NCBI GenBank assembly: GCA_963666035.2
Contig: CAXXJI010000002.1
Span: forward strand, 1 to 7,258
DNA from: CALMFG01 sp963666035
GTDB taxonomy: Bacteria; Bacillota; Clostridia; Christensenellales; CALMFG01
Length of the DNA stretch: 7,258 bases
Direction of reading: 5' to 3'
The first letter of the stretch is position 1; the number at the start of each line of letters is the position of its first letter. This document shows, in pieces, positions 5,638 to 7,258 of the stretch. The translations under genes were made by a program, and so were the position numbers. The notes beneath the pieces were generated by a model. That model saw only the letters and a program-made list of their open reading frames with translations, made no database searches and was not told where the DNA came from.

Positions 5638-5830
5638 CAGTCTAACATATATCTTATCGGAGGAATAAAGAACTTCCCATTTCAGCCTTTGTCTTTTTAT
5701 GCGGTCCTTTCTGCTCTAGTGAAGGAGAACACCAGAGCAGCCGAAAGACCACAATCTTGATAAAAGGTAAATATTTAAATGAAGGTACTAAGCCGTTTTC
5801 ATCGGATACACATCTGCTTTACGTTTATCT
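5598..5830 (-). ncRNA. Candidate structured small RNA upstream of rsmA
   Basis: Predicted from a perfect promoter (5837-5865) and a 14-bp terminator (5598-5637) enclosing about 195 nt without a plausible coding frame. By hand the RNA folds into a rod. The ends close as 5814-5805 with 5653-5644 (10 pairs, four G·T). Inside are 5783-5777 with 5682-5676 and 5767-5763 with 5690-5686. The top is 5753-5744 with 5709-5700 and CTGCTCTGGTG with CACTAGAGCAG (5740-5730 with 5721-5711), closing an eight-base loop UUCUCCUU. A second pyrimidine stretch, UUCCUCC (5665-5659), lies in an internal loop; both are anti-Shine-Dalgarno-like. Size and rod shape recall 6S RNA, but I recognise no conserved 6S sequence. 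It lacks the T-box, RNase P, tmRNA and SRP signatures that I know. Alternatives are a trans-acting sRNA or a long rsmA leader with attenuators. Confidence 0.55.
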
Positions 5831-5836
5831 GTTTAT

Positions 5837-5865
5837 ATTATATGCCCATATCTTTTTTATGTCAA
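5837..5865 (-). promoter_or_regulatory. Consensus sigma-A promoter of the candidate small RNA
   Basis: On the minus strand TTGACA (5860-5865), a 17-base spacer and TATAAT (5837-5842): a perfect match in both boxes and in spacing, the only such site I found in the window. Expected transcription start is near 5830, pointing toward rsmA. Confidence 0.8.
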
Positions 5866-5910
5866 TCTTTTGTAATATTTTTGTTATATTATGTTTACGG
5901 CTTTTTTGTT

Positions 5911-5939
5911 TTGCATCCGCCCCTGTTTCAAAGTATAAT
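5911..5939 (+). promoter_or_regulatory. Likely promoter of the PBP gene
   Basis: TTGCAT (5911-5916), a 17-base spacer and TATAAT (5934-5939) on the plus strand. The -10 is perfect and the -35 matches 3 of 6. It is divergent from the small-RNA promoter, with their -35 boxes about 45 bases apart. The ribosome binding site of the gene is the weak TTGAGG ending at 5977. Confidence 0.55.
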
Positions 5940-5984
5940 TAACGTTGTTTCTATATTCGGCAAAATATCATTTGAGGTTCGTTC

Positions 5985-7258
5985 ATGAAGACCAATGCTT
6001 GGATAAAAAATAACCGCCATACTTGTGTTATCGCTCATATTATCCGTTTTTACCGGATGTGAGCCGACGAACCCCGCAGCCGTTGCTGAAGCCTTTTTAG
6101 ACTGCATCGCCGCCCAGGACTTTGAAACCGCCTATTCATATATCTGGCCGTATGATAATAACGCGCTAGAAAAAGACGCGTTTATCGCAAAATACGAAGC
6201 CGTATTCTCAGGTCTTGAAATCGAGTCGATGGAGGTCTACGATACATTTGTCACCACCGATTCGTTCGGCACCATCTATACCTATACCTGTTCTTATATC
6301 ACCAAATCCTACGGCACCTATACCTATGATTTTGCCATGGAACTTAAACACATCGACGATGAGATTTATGTCAACTGGGGGCAGGATCTGATCTTTCCCT
6401 TTATGGATTTTGAGGATAAGCTGTTTGTGGAGACCCTTAAAGCCTCCCGGGGGGAGATTTTCGCCAAGAGCGGGGAGATTGTGGCCCAAAACGCGTACGG
6501 GTTGGCCGTCTATATGGATGTCACCAAAATCAAAAACATCCTGACCGTCAGCGATGTGCTGTCCCCCATCCTTGATGTCACAAAAAACGATATAATTGAA
6601 GTTTTTAACGATACGCTGGCGCTGAACGAAGAGCTTGGCCGCAACAACGTCGGTGTCATCGAATCTTACCCGATTGACCATTTTACGGATGAACAAAAAG
6701 CCGAGATTCTCGCGGTTGAAGGCATCGGCATCGATACCGAGATATACGCCCCCATCCGCTATTACCCATATAAGGAGTATATGTCCCACATTATCGGATA
6801 TATGGGCGCCATCACCGAAGAATATCTGGAAGCCCATCCCAACGAAGGGTATAATATCGATTCGCGGATCGGGAAAACCGGTCTTGAGGCAAGATACGAA
6901 GACGTCTTAAAAGGCGTAAACGGAAAGATCGTCTATGTGGCGGATAAATGGGGCAACCAGAAAGAAGTGCTCTATGAGGAGCCCGTTCAGGAAGGGATGG
7001 ATTTAATCCTCACCATCGATCTTGATATGCAGATAAAGGGAATGGACCTTTTAGAAAAGTACACCTACCGCAACCAAAACGGTACTGCGATCGTCATGAA
7101 CGCGGAAACCGGCGCCGTGGAAGCGATGTGTTCCTACCCGTCGTATGATAACAATATCTTCTCGTTTGCGGTCTCGACCGACGTGTGGAACTCGCTCATC
7201 AGCGACGATTCCAATCAACCGATGTATAACCGCTGCACCCAGGGGCTATATCCGCCCG
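5985..7258 (+). CDS. PBP2a-like class B penicillin-binding protein, 3' end outside window; one-base slip in signal peptide
   Basis: A peptidoglycan D,D-transpeptidase of the MecA/PBP2a and B. subtilis PBP3 type, anchored outside the cell membrane. Residue numbers assume the ATG at 5985-5987 and removal of one A from the A6 run at 6005-6010. This gives MKTNAWIKITAILVLSLIL, then a lipobox-like VFTGC with Cys25. As written the ATG frame stops after about 25 codons, while the main frame is open from 6007 to the window end. Domains: NTF2-like MecA_N region (about 30-145), the dimerisation domain beginning LKASRGEI (151-158), HIIGYMG (268-274) and GKTGLEARYEDVLKG (296-310), LTIDLDMQ (342-349), and the start of the transpeptidase domain GTAIVMNAETGAV (366-378). 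The window ends at YNR...GLYPP (414-424), where PBP2a continues PGSTxK with the active-site serine. An in-frame GTG at 6025 is a possible start but would give a signal peptide with no positive charge. Confidence 0.85.

Noticed and set aside
5598..5830. T-box leader, riboswitch, tmRNA, RNase P or SRP RNA in the rsmA upstream gap
   Set aside because: I found no T-box sequence GGGTGGNACCGCG and none of the core sequences I know for the other classes, and rsmA is not a usual riboswitch target. 6S-like or a new sRNA remains open.
6208..6837. 209-residue minus-strand reading frame
   Set aside because: Antisense to the PBP coding frame, which has recognisable domains throughout. The minus frame is rich in G and D from mirrored codons and matches nothing I know.
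1..7258. CRISPR array, tRNA or rRNA gene, prophage or defence system
   Set aside because: No regularly spaced direct repeats, no tRNA cloverleaf with GGTTCGAATC-type T-arm and no rRNA-like sequence were seen on either strand. The genes present are housekeeping genes.

Overview
The window looks like a piece of a Firmicutes (probably Clostridia) chromosome. The pointers are an AddA-type recombination nuclease rather than RecB, strong AAGGAG-type ribosome binding sites, a mecA/PBP2a-like penicillin-binding protein with a lipoprotein signal, and many T-tract intrinsic terminators. Coding DNA is of moderate GC and the intergenic DNA is clearly AT-rich. I cannot name a genus.

Layout, left to right. 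(1) 1-415: the 3' end of addA on the plus strand, carrying its nuclease active site. (2) 416-728: an AT-rich gap holding a tight cluster of DnaA boxes, three of them perfect TTATCCACA. (3) About 729-1436: a complete single-gene IS200/IS605-type element with hairpin ends and an intact tnpA on the minus strand. (4) 1441-2892: eno (enolase) on the minus strand with its terminator, ribosome binding site and a good sigma-A-type promoter. (5) 2908-4090: a PLP aminotransferase of the LysN/MocR-like class on the minus strand, broken by one extra base in a G4 run. (6) 4164-4671: a perfect 13-bp terminator and the 3' remnant of an unidentified gene, also frameshifted. (7) 4702-5538: rsmA (ksgA) on the minus strand. 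(8) 5539-5984: a gene-free gap that holds a perfect TTGACA-17-TATAAT promoter on the minus strand and, about 195-230 nt downstream, terminator-like hairpins. This predicts a small structured RNA. (9) 5985-7258: the first 424 residues of a PBP2a-like transpeptidase on the plus strand, cut by the window just before its expected SxxK motif and carrying an apparent one-base slip in the signal peptide.

The genes are mostly housekeeping: DNA repair, glycolysis, 16S rRNA dimethylation and wall synthesis. They do not form one operon, and almost every gene has its own promoter or terminator. The unusual content is between genes: the candidate small RNA (with two anti-Shine-Dalgarno-like segments), the DnaA-box cluster between convergent genes, and an inverted repeat in the IS that should block transposase translation from read-through transcripts. 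Three separate one-base indels in or beside short repeats break reading frames. Several such events in 7 kb suggest either assembly or sequencing error or real decay, and reads would be needed to tell which.
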